Assembly: GCA_900769275.1 (NCBI GenBank)
Contig: CAAGGA010000068.1
Coordinates: 1 to 7,928 of the forward strand
Direction: 5' to 3'
Length of the DNA: 7,928 nucleotides
Source of the DNA: an uncultured Prevotella sp.
GTDB lineage: Bacteria; Bacteroidota; Bacteroidia; Bacteroidales; Bacteroidaceae
This document shows, piece after piece, positions 1 to 6,652 of this stretch; positions within the stretch are counted from its first letter, which is position 1; every line of letters starts with the position of its first letter. Below the pieces are notes generated by a model. It was not told the origin of the DNA. It worked only from the letters and a program-made list of their open reading frames with translations, and did not search any database. A program made the translations under genes and the position numbers.

Positions 1-187
1 TGCATTACTCTTGCCTTGGCACTGCATTACTCTTGCCTTGGCACTGCATTACTCTTGCTTTGGCACTGTATTACACTTGCCTTGGCACTGCATTACTCTT
101 GCCTTGGCACTGTATTACACTTGCTTTGGCACTGTATTACACTTGCCTTGACGCCACTTTACACTTGCCTTGACGCCACTTTACACT
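1..187. repeat. 22-bp tandem repeat array, at least 8 units, continuing off the left edge
   Basis: Eight full 22-base units run in register from base 1 to 176, followed by a partial unit (177-187). Units 1, 2 and 5 are identical: they begin TGCATTAC and end TTGCCTTGGCAC. Unit 3 has one C-to-T change. Units 4 and 6 are a variant beginning TGTATTACAC. Units 7 and 8 end in TTGACGC instead of TTGGCAC. Bases 141-162 and 163-184 are an exact duplication, which suggests slippage or local homogenisation. Most units contain TGCC-TT-GGCA, a small interrupted palindrome. There are no unique spacers, so this is not CRISPR. The right end merges with the -7 box of a leftward promoter, so the array would be transcribed leftward as a 5' region. 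Its function is unknown and its left limit is not visible. Confidence 0.95.
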
Positions 188-188
188 G

Positions 189-219
189 CAAAGTTAAGAA
201 AAAATGCGGATTCTCCAAA
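189..219 (-). promoter_or_regulatory. Bacteroidota-type promoter firing left into the repeat array
   Basis: On the minus strand TTTG (219-216) is followed after exactly 19 bases by TAACTTTG (196-189). This is a full match to the Bacteroidota -33/-7 consensus TTTG-N19-TAnnTTTG. Transcription would start around 182-185, inside the last partial repeat unit. It lies about 45 bases beyond the stop codon of the esterase gene, so it serves a separate leftward gene or RNA outside the window. The match is seen in the sequence; activity is inferred. Confidence 0.7.
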
Positions 220-263
220 GCGAGAAATATCGAAAAGCACTATTTTAACAGAAAATTAACTCT

Positions 264-1247
264 TTACTTTTTTATTGTGACCGAAGAGTATTTTTCTATC
301 TTTATCTTCTTGTTCGCCGGGATTTGCGGTTTTTCCCATTCTCCGTCAATGACAGAAATGACGGCCTCTGCACCGTCAGGAACGGCATCTACCGCAGCCT
401 GCAGGGTGAGATAGTTACCGAATCCCTTTGCGGAAACTATGTAATCATAATGCCTTACGTACGGTTTCAGTTCCGGACACGCCTCTGCCATGGCATCAAC
501 GAGGAGACCTGCAACCACGTGTGCGCCGTAAATCGTATAATGGGTGTTGTCCTTTCCATTCTTTACGGCACTTATCATGTGCAGAAGTCGTGATTTCTCC
601 ACTCCCATTCCATTCTCCAAATCCTTCGTTATCTTGTTGGCATCAACATAAGGTACACGCAGTTCCCTTGCCACATTTACGGGTGTACGCACATAAAGTC
701 CGTGAGTATCAATGAGCGTATCACTGTTTACGAGTTCAACGGAGGACTTGGAAATAGCATTTCTCAGAGACTCATCATCGACGGAATTGTCCGGCAAGCT
801 ATAGAAGTTACGGCGTACTACGGCATTCATGATAATGGGAGTAGCACCTTTTGCCATTGCTGCACGGCAGAACATACGGTAATTATCCGTAAACGTTGTG
901 CCGGGATCAGTATGACGCTTGTCTCCTGTCTTGCCCTTTTCATCATTATGTCCGAACTGTATGACGAGGTAATCACCGGGTTTTATTGCATCTATGACCT
1001 TTTGCCAATGTCCCTCACGTATGAAACTGCGTGAGGATCTGCCGTTGAGTGCATGGTTATCTACGGTAACATTCTCCGTAAAGAAGCCCTGCAATGCCAT
1101 TCCCCATCCTCTTTCATCCCCTTTTTTTATGTCTTTATTGGCCATTGTGCTGTCACCTATCATGAAGATTGTGAAATGCTTGTTGGAGGATGTCATCAGA
1201 ACCATGGTCATAATGGTCAGAGCAAGTAGTTTGATAGTCTTTTTCAT
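264..1247 (-). CDS. Secreted SGNH/GDSL esterase, rhamnogalacturonan acetylesterase-like (CE12), with a truncated pectin methylesterase-like C-terminus
   Basis: This 327-residue protein probably removes acetyl groups from pectic rhamnogalacturonan in the periplasm or at the cell surface. The N-terminus (about 1-20) is a basic, hydrophobic export signal with no lipobox cysteine. The SGNH blocks are all present: GDST with nucleophile Ser33, NGRSS with Gly69, GHND with Asn101, and DNTH with Asp233 and His236. The catalytic domain ends near residue 265. Residues about 268-327 (IVSAKGFGNYLTLQAAVDAV onward, then IPANKKIKI) resemble the first strands of a CE8 pectin methylesterase, but the protein stops there and all CE8 catalytic residues are absent. 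No CE8 continuation was found in other frames downstream. The gene follows hisS after a hairpin, so it is probably separately expressed, though no clear promoter was found. The family call is good; the exact substrate is inferred. Confidence 0.85.
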   Translation of the reverse strand: MKKTIKLLALTIMTMVLMTSSNKHFTIFMIGDSTMANKDIKKGDERGWGMALQGFFTENVTVDNHALNGRSSRSFIREGHWQKVIDAIKPGDYLVIQFGHNDEKGKTGDKRHTDPGTTFTDNYRMFCRAAMAKGATPIIMNAVVRRNFYSLPDNSVDDESLRNAISKSSVELVNSDTLIDTHGLYVRTPVNVARELRVPYVDANKITKDLENGMGVEKSRLLHMISAVKNGKDNTHYTIYGAHVVAGLLVDAMAEACPELKPYVRHYDYIVSAKGFGNYLTLQAAVDAVPDGAEAVISVIDGEWEKPQIPANKKIKIEKYSSVTIKK

Positions 1248-1267
1248 AGTCAGTCAGTAGTCAGTTG
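1248..1267 (-). repeat. Short TGACT-type repeats directly before the esterase start codon
   Basis: The 20 bases upstream of the esterase ATG consist largely of ACTGACT-like repeats on the minus strand, with no Shine-Dalgarno sequence. They may be a slippage-prone leader or simply low-complexity sequence. The rest of the gap up to the hairpin (1268-1386) shows no gene and no convincing promoter. Confidence 0.5.
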
Positions 1268-1386
1268 TTTCTTAAATTGCGCTATATGAGAGAGCTTTGT
1301 TACGAGCACCCTCCCCTCTCTTGACAATACTAAGGGGATGCAGCCGTTCTTATTTCTCATAACTGCAGAGGGCAGAAAAGCGTGAG

Positions 1387-1437
1387 GGCAAAGCCGCTGG
1401 AGGGTGATGTTGCATCACTCTTCAGCGGCTTTCTGCC
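1387..1437 (-). terminator. hisS: Long hairpin just after hisS, probable terminator
   Basis: Bases 1390-1409 and 1413-1432 form a 20-bp inverted repeat around a 3-base loop (1410-1412), with AAAGCCGCTG pairing CAGCGGCTTT at the base. Only two positions deviate; they are G-U pairs in plus-strand RNA and A-C mismatches in minus-strand RNA. The structure begins about 10 bases after the hisS stop codon, where a terminator is expected. No strong U tract follows on the minus strand (TTT, then TTTT ten bases on), so it could instead be an mRNA 3'-stabilising hairpin or a weak terminator. Confidence 0.55.
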
Positions 1438-1441
1438 GGTG

Positions 1442-2800
1442 TCAGTGAGCCAATAGCCCGACGATGTCTTCTTTTCCGACAAGCTTCTGCTCGCCTGTTT
1501 CCATGTTTTTCAGCGTCAGTTTTCCCTCCGCCATTTCGTTTTCTCCTGCAAGAACGACGTAAGGTATGTGCTTTGCATTGGCATATGCCATCTGTTTTTT
1601 CATCTTTACAGAGTCGGGATAGACCTCCGTGCGTATTCCGGCGGAACGCATTTCCCTTGCAACAGGCATACAATAAGCTGTCTCTTTTTCACCGAAATTG
1701 ATAAAAAGGATCTGTGTCGTGGCCATGGCATCCGTGGGATAGAGATTGAGTTGGTTGAGGACATCATAGATACGGTCTGCTCCGAATGATATTCCGACCC
1801 CGGAGAGTCCCGGCATTCCGAAGATACCGGTAAGGTTATCGTATCTTCCTCCACCCGTAATGGAACCTATCTGCACGTCAAGAGCCTTGACCTCAAAGAT
1901 AGCACCCGTGTAATAGTTCAGTCCTCGCGCCAATGTTAGGTCGAGCTGTATCTCATTCTTCAGGTTATCTTTCAGGTTATCGAGAATGAACTGCGTCTCC
2001 TCGACTCCTTTCAAGCCTGTTTCACTGGTAGCAAGAACCTGCCGTATGACCTGCAGTTTCTCATCGTTAGTACCTTGAAGATTGATAATCGGCTGTAATT
2101 TATCAATGGCATCCTCAGATATTCCCCCCTTTCTCAGTTCCTCATTGACAGCATCGAGTCCGATTTTGTCAAGTTTATCAATTGCTACGGTGATATCAAC
2201 AATCTTGTCAGCCTCACCGATAACTTCAGCGATACCGGTGAGAATCTTCCTGTTGTTGATTTTTATCTGCACCCTGATACCGAACTTTTCAAAGACGGTA
2301 TCAACGATTTGCATCAGTTCCACCTCATTAAGCAGAGAGTCGGATCCCACCACATCGGCATCACACTGGAAGAACTCACGGTAACGTCCCTTTTGCGGAC
2401 GGTCTGCGCGCCATACCGGCTGTATCTGATAACGCTTGAAAGGAAGCTGCAATTCTTCCTTGTGCTGTACGACATAACGTGCGAAAGGGACGGTAAGGTC
2501 ATAGCGAAGTCCTTTCTCACAGAACTTTGCTGCGAGCTTCAAGGTACTTGTACCTGCCACTTCCTCTGCTGTCATGCCATGCAGGAAGTCTCCGGAATTG
2601 AGAATCTTGAACAGGAGTTTGTCACCCTCCTCACCATATTTCCCCATAAGAGTGGAGAGATTCTCCATTGACGGGGTCTCAATCTGCGAGAATCCGTAAA
2701 GCGCATATACCTCCTTTATGGTGTTGAAGATATAGTTTCTCTTCGCCATTTCTATGGGGCCGAAGTCCCTTGTTCCTTTTGGAATACTTGGTTTCTGCAT
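1442..2800 (-). CDS. hisS: Histidine--tRNA ligase
   Basis: This class II aminoacyl-tRNA synthetase charges tRNA-His using ATP in the cytoplasm. It has 452 residues, the usual bacterial size. The start MQKPSIPKGTRDF is typical of the family. Motif 1 lies around FSQIETP (37-43), followed by DLTVPFARY (101-109) and motif 2 with Arg131 and GRYREFFQCDAD (138-149). The histidine-specific signatures are LARGLNYYTG (290-299) and GGGRYDNL (317-324), and motif 3 is GVGISFGADRI (334-344). The C-terminal anticodon-binding domain covers about 361-452. The ATG lies 3 bases after the purA stop codon, so the two are one transcription unit with probable translational coupling. A hairpin follows the stop. Nothing is missing or unusual. 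Confidence 0.98.
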   Translation of the reverse strand: MQKPSIPKGTRDFGPIEMAKRNYIFNTIKEVYALYGFSQIETPSMENLSTLMGKYGEEGDKLLFKILNSGDFLHGMTAEEVAGTSTLKLAAKFCEKGLRYDLTVPFARYVVQHKEELQLPFKRYQIQPVWRADRPQKGRYREFFQCDADVVGSDSLLNEVELMQIVDTVFEKFGIRVQIKINNRKILTGIAEVIGEADKIVDITVAIDKLDKIGLDAVNEELRKGGISEDAIDKLQPIINLQGTNDEKLQVIRQVLATSETGLKGVEETQFILDNLKDNLKNEIQLDLTLARGLNYYTGAIFEVKALDVQIGSITGGGRYDNLTGIFGMPGLSGVGISFGADRIYDVLNQLNLYPTDAMATTQILFINFGEKETAYCMPVAREMRSAGIRTEVYPDSVKMKKQMAYANAKHIPYVVLAGENEMAEGKLTLKNMETGEQKLVGKEDIVGLLAH

Positions 2801-2803
2801 CTC

Positions 2804-4081
2804 TTATTTTCTGAAGATAGTCTGTTCTCGGTCAGGACCGATGGAAATGATTGTGATGGGAGTCTCAAGTTCTGCCTCAAGGAATTTGATATAGTCCTTG
2901 AACTGCTGTGGGAACTCTTCCTCGGATGTAAACTTAGTCATGTCGGTCTGCCATCCAGGCAGTTCCGTATAGACAGGTTCTATGCCCTTTTCGATGTCGT
3001 ATGGGAAGTTGCGTGTCTCTACGCCGTTGACCTTGTATGCTGTGCAAGCCTTGATTACGGGGAACGTATCGAGCACGTCACTCTTCATCATGATGAGCTG
3101 TGTCACTCCGTTAACCATGATGGAATAGCGCAATGCCACAAGGTCAATCCATCCGCAGCGACGTTCACGTCCGGTGACAGCACCGTATTCATGTCCTATT
3201 GCCCGCATCTTGGCACCGGTCTCATCAAACAGTTCCGTGGGGAAAGGTCCCGCACCGACACGTGTGCAGTAAGCCTTCATGATACCGAAGACCTCTCCTA
3301 TCTTGTTCGGACCGATGCCAAGCCCGGTACAAGCTCCCGCGCAGATAGTGTTGCTTGACGTGACGAACGGATAAGAACCGAAATCCACGTCGAGCATAGT
3401 GCCCTGTGCGCCCTCTGCAAGCATAGACTTTCCAGCCTTGAGGATAGCTCCCACCTCATGCTCAGAATCTACAATCTGGAACTGCCTGATATACTCAATG
3501 CCCTCCATCCATACTTTTTCTGTCTCAGCGAGCTGGTCTTCATCATATTGGAAGCCTGTAGCCTTCAGTATATTGATATGGCGTGCCTTGCGTTCGGCAT
3601 ACTTTTCCTGAAAATTATCGAGGATGTCACCTACCCTGAGTCCGTTACGGCTTGTCTTATCAGTATAAGTAGGACCTATACCCTTACCGGTAGTACCTAC
3701 CTTGTTCTTGCCTTTGAGAGATTCGTATGCAGCGTCAAGGAGTCTGTGAGTAGGCATTATGAGATGCGCTTTCTTTGAGATATGGAGACGCTGTTTCAAA
3801 TCATGTCCGCTTTTCTCCAGGTCTTTTGCCTCTCCCATGAAGAGGTCTGGCGCAAGAACGACACCGTTGCCGATGATATTGACCTTTCCTCCCTGAAAGA
3901 TACCGGAAGGAATGGAACGCAAGACATACTTCTGTCCCTCGAACTCAAGAGTATGTCCGGCATTTGGTCCGCCCTGAAAACGGGCAATAACGTCATACTT
4001 CGGTGTCAATACATCAACGACCTTACCTTTACCTTCATCGCCCCATTGGAGACCGAGAAGGACATCTACTTTTCCTGTCAT
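2804..4081 (-). CDS. purA: Adenylosuccinate synthetase
   Basis: The enzyme makes adenylosuccinate from IMP and aspartate with GTP hydrolysis, the first committed step from IMP to AMP. It is cytosolic and functions as a dimer. The protein has 425 residues, full length for the family. WGDEGKGK (13-20) contains the catalytic Asp14 and phosphate loop. GPNAGHT (38-44) carries catalytic His43. GTTGKGIGPTYTDK (129-142) contacts IMP, as does GAQGTMLDVDFGSYP (224-238). GRERRCGWID (304-313) is conserved, KSDVLD (333-338) lies in the guanine-binding region, and GPDREQTI (415-422) is near the end. The start is the first ATG of the conserved N-terminus. A likely promoter lies just upstream, and hisS follows after 3 bases. 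Use of GTP is shared with ManC, but a functional link to the fucose genes is not implied. Confidence 0.98.
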   Translation of the reverse strand: MTGKVDVLLGLQWGDEGKGKVVDVLTPKYDVIARFQGGPNAGHTLEFEGQKYVLRSIPSGIFQGGKVNIIGNGVVLAPDLFMGEAKDLEKSGHDLKQRLHISKKAHLIMPTHRLLDAAYESLKGKNKVGTTGKGIGPTYTDKTSRNGLRVGDILDNFQEKYAERKARHINILKATGFQYDEDQLAETEKVWMEGIEYIRQFQIVDSEHEVGAILKAGKSMLAEGAQGTMLDVDFGSYPFVTSSNTICAGACTGLGIGPNKIGEVFGIMKAYCTRVGAGPFPTELFDETGAKMRAIGHEYGAVTGRERRCGWIDLVALRYSIMVNGVTQLIMMKSDVLDTFPVIKACTAYKVNGVETRNFPYDIEKGIEPVYTELPGWQTDMTKFTSEEEFPQQFKDYIKFLEAELETPITIISIGPDREQTIFRK

Positions 4082-4088
4082 AGTTTTG

Positions 4089-4120
4089 CAATAATATATT
4101 TATTATATTTCTTCCTCAAA
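4089..4120 (-). promoter_or_regulatory. purA: Probable purA-hisS promoter
   Basis: In the 83-base AT-rich gap between fcl and purA, TTTG (4120-4117) is followed after 20 bases by TATTATTG (4096-4089) on the minus strand, one mismatch from TAnnTTTG. The -7 box ends only 7 bases before the purA ATG, so the mRNA would have almost no leader. The AT-richness makes a chance match possible, but its position between two unrelated pathways supports a promoter. Confidence 0.45.
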
Positions 4121-4164
4121 TAAAAGGTTTGTTGTGCCTCAGGAAGTCTGTATTTCACTGGAAA

Positions 4165-5337
4165 TCAACTACACAAAGAGGACTGATACCATTCAAACAA
4201 CTTTTTTACTCCCTCCTCTATCTCCACTTTGTGTGTCCATCCGAGGGAATGCAGTTTCGTGACATCAATGAGTTTTCTCATTGTTCCGTCGGGTTTTGTC
4301 GAGTCGAAGATGACCTCTCCCTGAAACCCTACAGCCTTTACTACGAGTTGTGAGAGTTCTCTGATAGTGAGTTCCTTTCCTGTTCCCACGTTGATGTGGC
4401 AGTTTCTTATTTCTCCAAGTGCGGGAATCGCTCCTCCTCTTCCTGCTGAATGGTTTCTGTCTATATCCCCATCTACAGAAGCTCCATAGTGTACACTGGA
4501 GTATTTTTCTATTCCTATGATGTCAGAGAAATCGACATTGAGCAGGATGTGTACGCTTGCGTCAGCCATATCCTCTGACCAGAGGAACTCTCTCAGCGGT
4601 GTACCCGTGCCCCAAAGGGTCACCTTATTATCTTCTATTCCATACCTGCTGAGCACATCGAGTATCTCCTGTCGCGAAGAAGAGCCGCTGATACCCTCGA
4701 CGGGACGCTTGTCCATGTCGGCTGCGATAGCCTTCCAATCCTCATCATGTATGAGTTTGGCGAGGTAAACCTTTCTCATCATGGCTGGCATGACGTGGGA
4801 GTTTTCGAGGTGGAAGTTATCGTTAGGTCCGTAGAGATTGGTCGGCATCACCGCAATATAGTTGGTACCATACTGCAAGTTGTATGACTCACACATCTTC
4901 AGACCGGATATTTTCGCCAGGGCATACTCCTCGTTGGTATATTCCAGTTCGGAAGTGAGCAGGCAATCCTCCTTCATGGGCTGTGGTGCATTCTTGGGGT
5001 AGATACACGTAGAGCCGAGGAAGAGCAGTTTCTTTACCCCATGAGCGTATGCTTCGGAGATGACGTTACACTGTATTTTCATGTTCATCATCATGAAGTC
5101 CGCCCTATAAAGGGAGTTTGCCATTATTCCGCCTACGAAAGCAGCGGCGAGAACGACGGCATCCGGTCTTTCCTTGTCAAAGAAGTCTCGCACCTGATAT
5201 TGGTCGGTGAGGTCAAGTTCACCATGCGACCGTCCTACGAGGTTATTATATCCTTTCTCCTTTAGGTTGTTCCAGATGGCAGAACCTACGAGTCCCTTGT
5301 GTCCCGCAACGTATATCTTACTACTTTTGTCAAGCAT
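4165..5337 (-). CDS. fcl: GDP-L-fucose synthase (GDP-4-keto-6-deoxymannose epimerase/reductase), long Bacteroidota form
   Basis: This NADPH-dependent short-chain dehydrogenase epimerises GDP-4-keto-6-deoxymannose at C3 and C5 and reduces C4, giving GDP-L-fucose in the cytosol. The Rossmann motif is GHKGLVG (12-18). The catalytic set is visible: Ser109 and Cys111 in GSTCIYP, Tyr138 and Lys142 in YALAK, and His181 in NSHVMPA. At 390 residues it is about 70 longer than E. coli WcaG. The extra length is mainly around 205-237 and around 270-311, the latter containing the segment HYGASVDGDIDRNHSAGRGG; such insertions are familiar in Bacteroides and Prevotella homologues. It lies 104 bases after gmd, which makes its substrate. 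Also called wcaG. No Bacteroidota-type promoter was seen in the gap, so co-transcription with gmd is likely. Confidence 0.96.
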   Translation of the reverse strand: MLDKSSKIYVAGHKGLVGSAIWNNLKEKGYNNLVGRSHGELDLTDQYQVRDFFDKERPDAVVLAAAFVGGIMANSLYRADFMMMNMKIQCNVISEAYAHGVKKLLFLGSTCIYPKNAPQPMKEDCLLTSELEYTNEEYALAKISGLKMCESYNLQYGTNYIAVMPTNLYGPNDNFHLENSHVMPAMMRKVYLAKLIHDEDWKAIAADMDKRPVEGISGSSSRQEILDVLSRYGIEDNKVTLWGTGTPLREFLWSEDMADASVHILLNVDFSDIIGIEKYSSVHYGASVDGDIDRNHSAGRGGAIPALGEIRNCHINVGTGKELTIRELSQLVVKAVGFQGEVIFDSTKPDGTMRKLIDVTKLHSLGWTHKVEIEEGVKKLFEWYQSSLCS

Positions 5338-5357
5338 TTTTATTGAAAAACTTTGTT

Positions 5358-5440
5358 TTCCCAGAATGTAACTATCATGTTTTCAGCATATTGAAGACGG
5401 ACTGTTGCGAACCTGGGAATATGATAATGATACGTTCTGG
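5358..5440. other. Inverted repeats in the gmd-fcl spacer
   Basis: TTCCCAG (5358-5364) is complementary to CTGGGAA (5413-5419), and the overlapping CCAGAA (5361-5366) is complementary to TTCTGG (5435-5440). One segment could therefore pair with either of two partners in the transcript between gmd and fcl. The arms are short and the loops long, so this may be chance. No T tract follows. Confidence 0.25.
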
Positions 5441-5441
5441 A

Positions 5442-6554
5442 TTATTTTACCACACCCTTTTCGAGGTATTCCGCAAGGTTGGTGCGCATTACGCTTGCCA
5501 CGTGGTCAGCGGCTACTTTCTCCATGTCGTGCTTCACCATGATTTGCACAAGTTGCTCAAAGGTAGTGGTCTGTGGGTTCCAGCCCAGCTCTTTCTTTGC
5601 CTTGGTAGGGTCACCCCATAGGTTTACCACATCTGTGGGGCGATAGAAGTCAGGACTTACCTCTATGAGCACCTTTCCTACGAGGTTCTCCGGTCCCGCG
5701 ATACATATACCTTTCTCTTCCATTCCCTCGCCCTCAAACTTCAGTTCCATTCCTGCCGCCTTGAAAGCATAGTAAGCAAACTCGCGAACGGAGTGCTGCA
5801 CTCCGGTGGCAATCACGAAATCCTCCGGCTTGTCGTTCTGGAGTATGAGCCACATACACTCCACATAGTCCTTGGCATATCCCCAGTCACGCAGTGAAGA
5901 GAGGTTTCCGAGGAAGAGCTTGTCTTGTTTTCCCTGTGCAATACGGGCTGCCGCAAGAGTAATCTTCCTTGTCACGAAAGTCTCTCCACGTCGTTCTGAC
6001 TCATGATTGAAGAGTATTCCGGAACAGCAGAACATGCCGTATGCCTCGCGGTACTCCTTTACGATCCAGAAGCCATACAGTTTTGCCACGGCGTATGGTG
6101 AGTATGGATGGAACGGCGTATTCTCATTCTGTGGCACTTCCTCTACCTTTCCGTAGAGTTCTGACGTACTTGCCTGATATATCCGGCATTCTTTCTCCAG
6201 TCCGCATGCACGTACTGCCTCCAGTACACGAAGTACTCCCGTTGCATCAACGTCGGCAGTAAACTCCGGAGAATCGAAACTTACCTGCACATGGCTCTGC
6301 GCGGCAAGGTTGTATATCTCGGTAGGGCGCACCTTTCCCACGACCTTCACCAATGACATCGAGTCACCGAGGTCACCATAGTGTAGGTGGAAATTCTTTT
6401 GTCCTTCGAGATGAGCAATGCGTTCACGGTAATCTACCGAAGAACGCCTGATAACGCCATGTACCTCATATCCTTTTCCAAGGAGAAACTCGGAGAGATA
6501 ACTGCCATCCTGTCCCGTGACACCCGTTATCAATGCAACTTTTCTGTTTTCCAT
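5442..6554 (-). CDS. gmd: GDP-mannose 4,6-dehydratase
   Basis: This enzyme converts GDP-D-mannose to GDP-4-keto-6-deoxy-D-mannose with a tightly bound NADP(H) that is oxidised and reduced within the cycle. It is an extended SDR family member acting in the cytosol. The nucleotide-binding motif is TGVTGQDGSYL (10-20). The active site is Thr130 and Glu132 in STSELYG, with Tyr154 and Lys158 in YAVAK. NHESERRGETFVTRKIT (183-199) is a family signature that binds substrate and cofactor. The chosen ATG gives 370 residues beginning MENRKVALITG, which fits the family. An in-frame upstream start at 6629 would add 25 residues (MQTPPPSW...) with no family support and is rejected. It lies 98 bases after manC and supplies Fcl. 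Confidence 0.97.
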   Translation of the reverse strand: MENRKVALITGVTGQDGSYLSEFLLGKGYEVHGVIRRSSVDYRERIAHLEGQKNFHLHYGDLGDSMSLVKVVGKVRPTEIYNLAAQSHVQVSFDSPEFTADVDATGVLRVLEAVRACGLEKECRIYQASTSELYGKVEEVPQNENTPFHPYSPYAVAKLYGFWIVKEYREAYGMFCCSGILFNHESERRGETFVTRKITLAAARIAQGKQDKLFLGNLSSLRDWGYAKDYVECMWLILQNDKPEDFVIATGVQHSVREFAYYAFKAAGMELKFEGEGMEEKGICIAGPENLVGKVLIEVSPDFYRPTDVVNLWGDPTKAKKELGWNPQTTTFEQLVQIMVKHDMEKVAADHVASVMRTNLAEYLEKGVVK

Positions 6555-6652
6555 ATCTTGTACTTCCGTCTCTCTTCCCGTCCGTCCGTGAGCATTGCTG
6601 CATAGCCATGACGGAGGAGGAGTCTGCAAGATTCTATTTTATTATGTTTAAC

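Noticed and set aside
1..187. CRISPR array
   Set aside because: Units abut with no unique spacers, the unit is too short, and no cas gene is visible.
187..263. Frameshifted continuation of the pectin methylesterase domain
   Set aside because: Reading the minus strand in the other frames gives early stops and none of the expected CE8 motifs.
1..414. Plus-strand open frame through the repeats, translating to a 22-residue hydrophobic period
   Set aside because: A 22-base unit with no stop in any plus frame stays open automatically. The only start near the left edge is TTG, the peptide resembles nothing known, and it runs antisense into the esterase C-terminus.
1294..1325. Promoter for the esterase gene at TAGTATTG on the minus strand
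   Set aside because: One mismatch in the -7 box and no TTTG about 19 bases upstream; too weak to report.
6555..6629. 25-residue N-terminal extension of Gmd
   Set aside because: The conserved family N-terminus begins at MENRKVALITG; the upstream residues are Pro/Ser/Arg-rich with no family counterpart.
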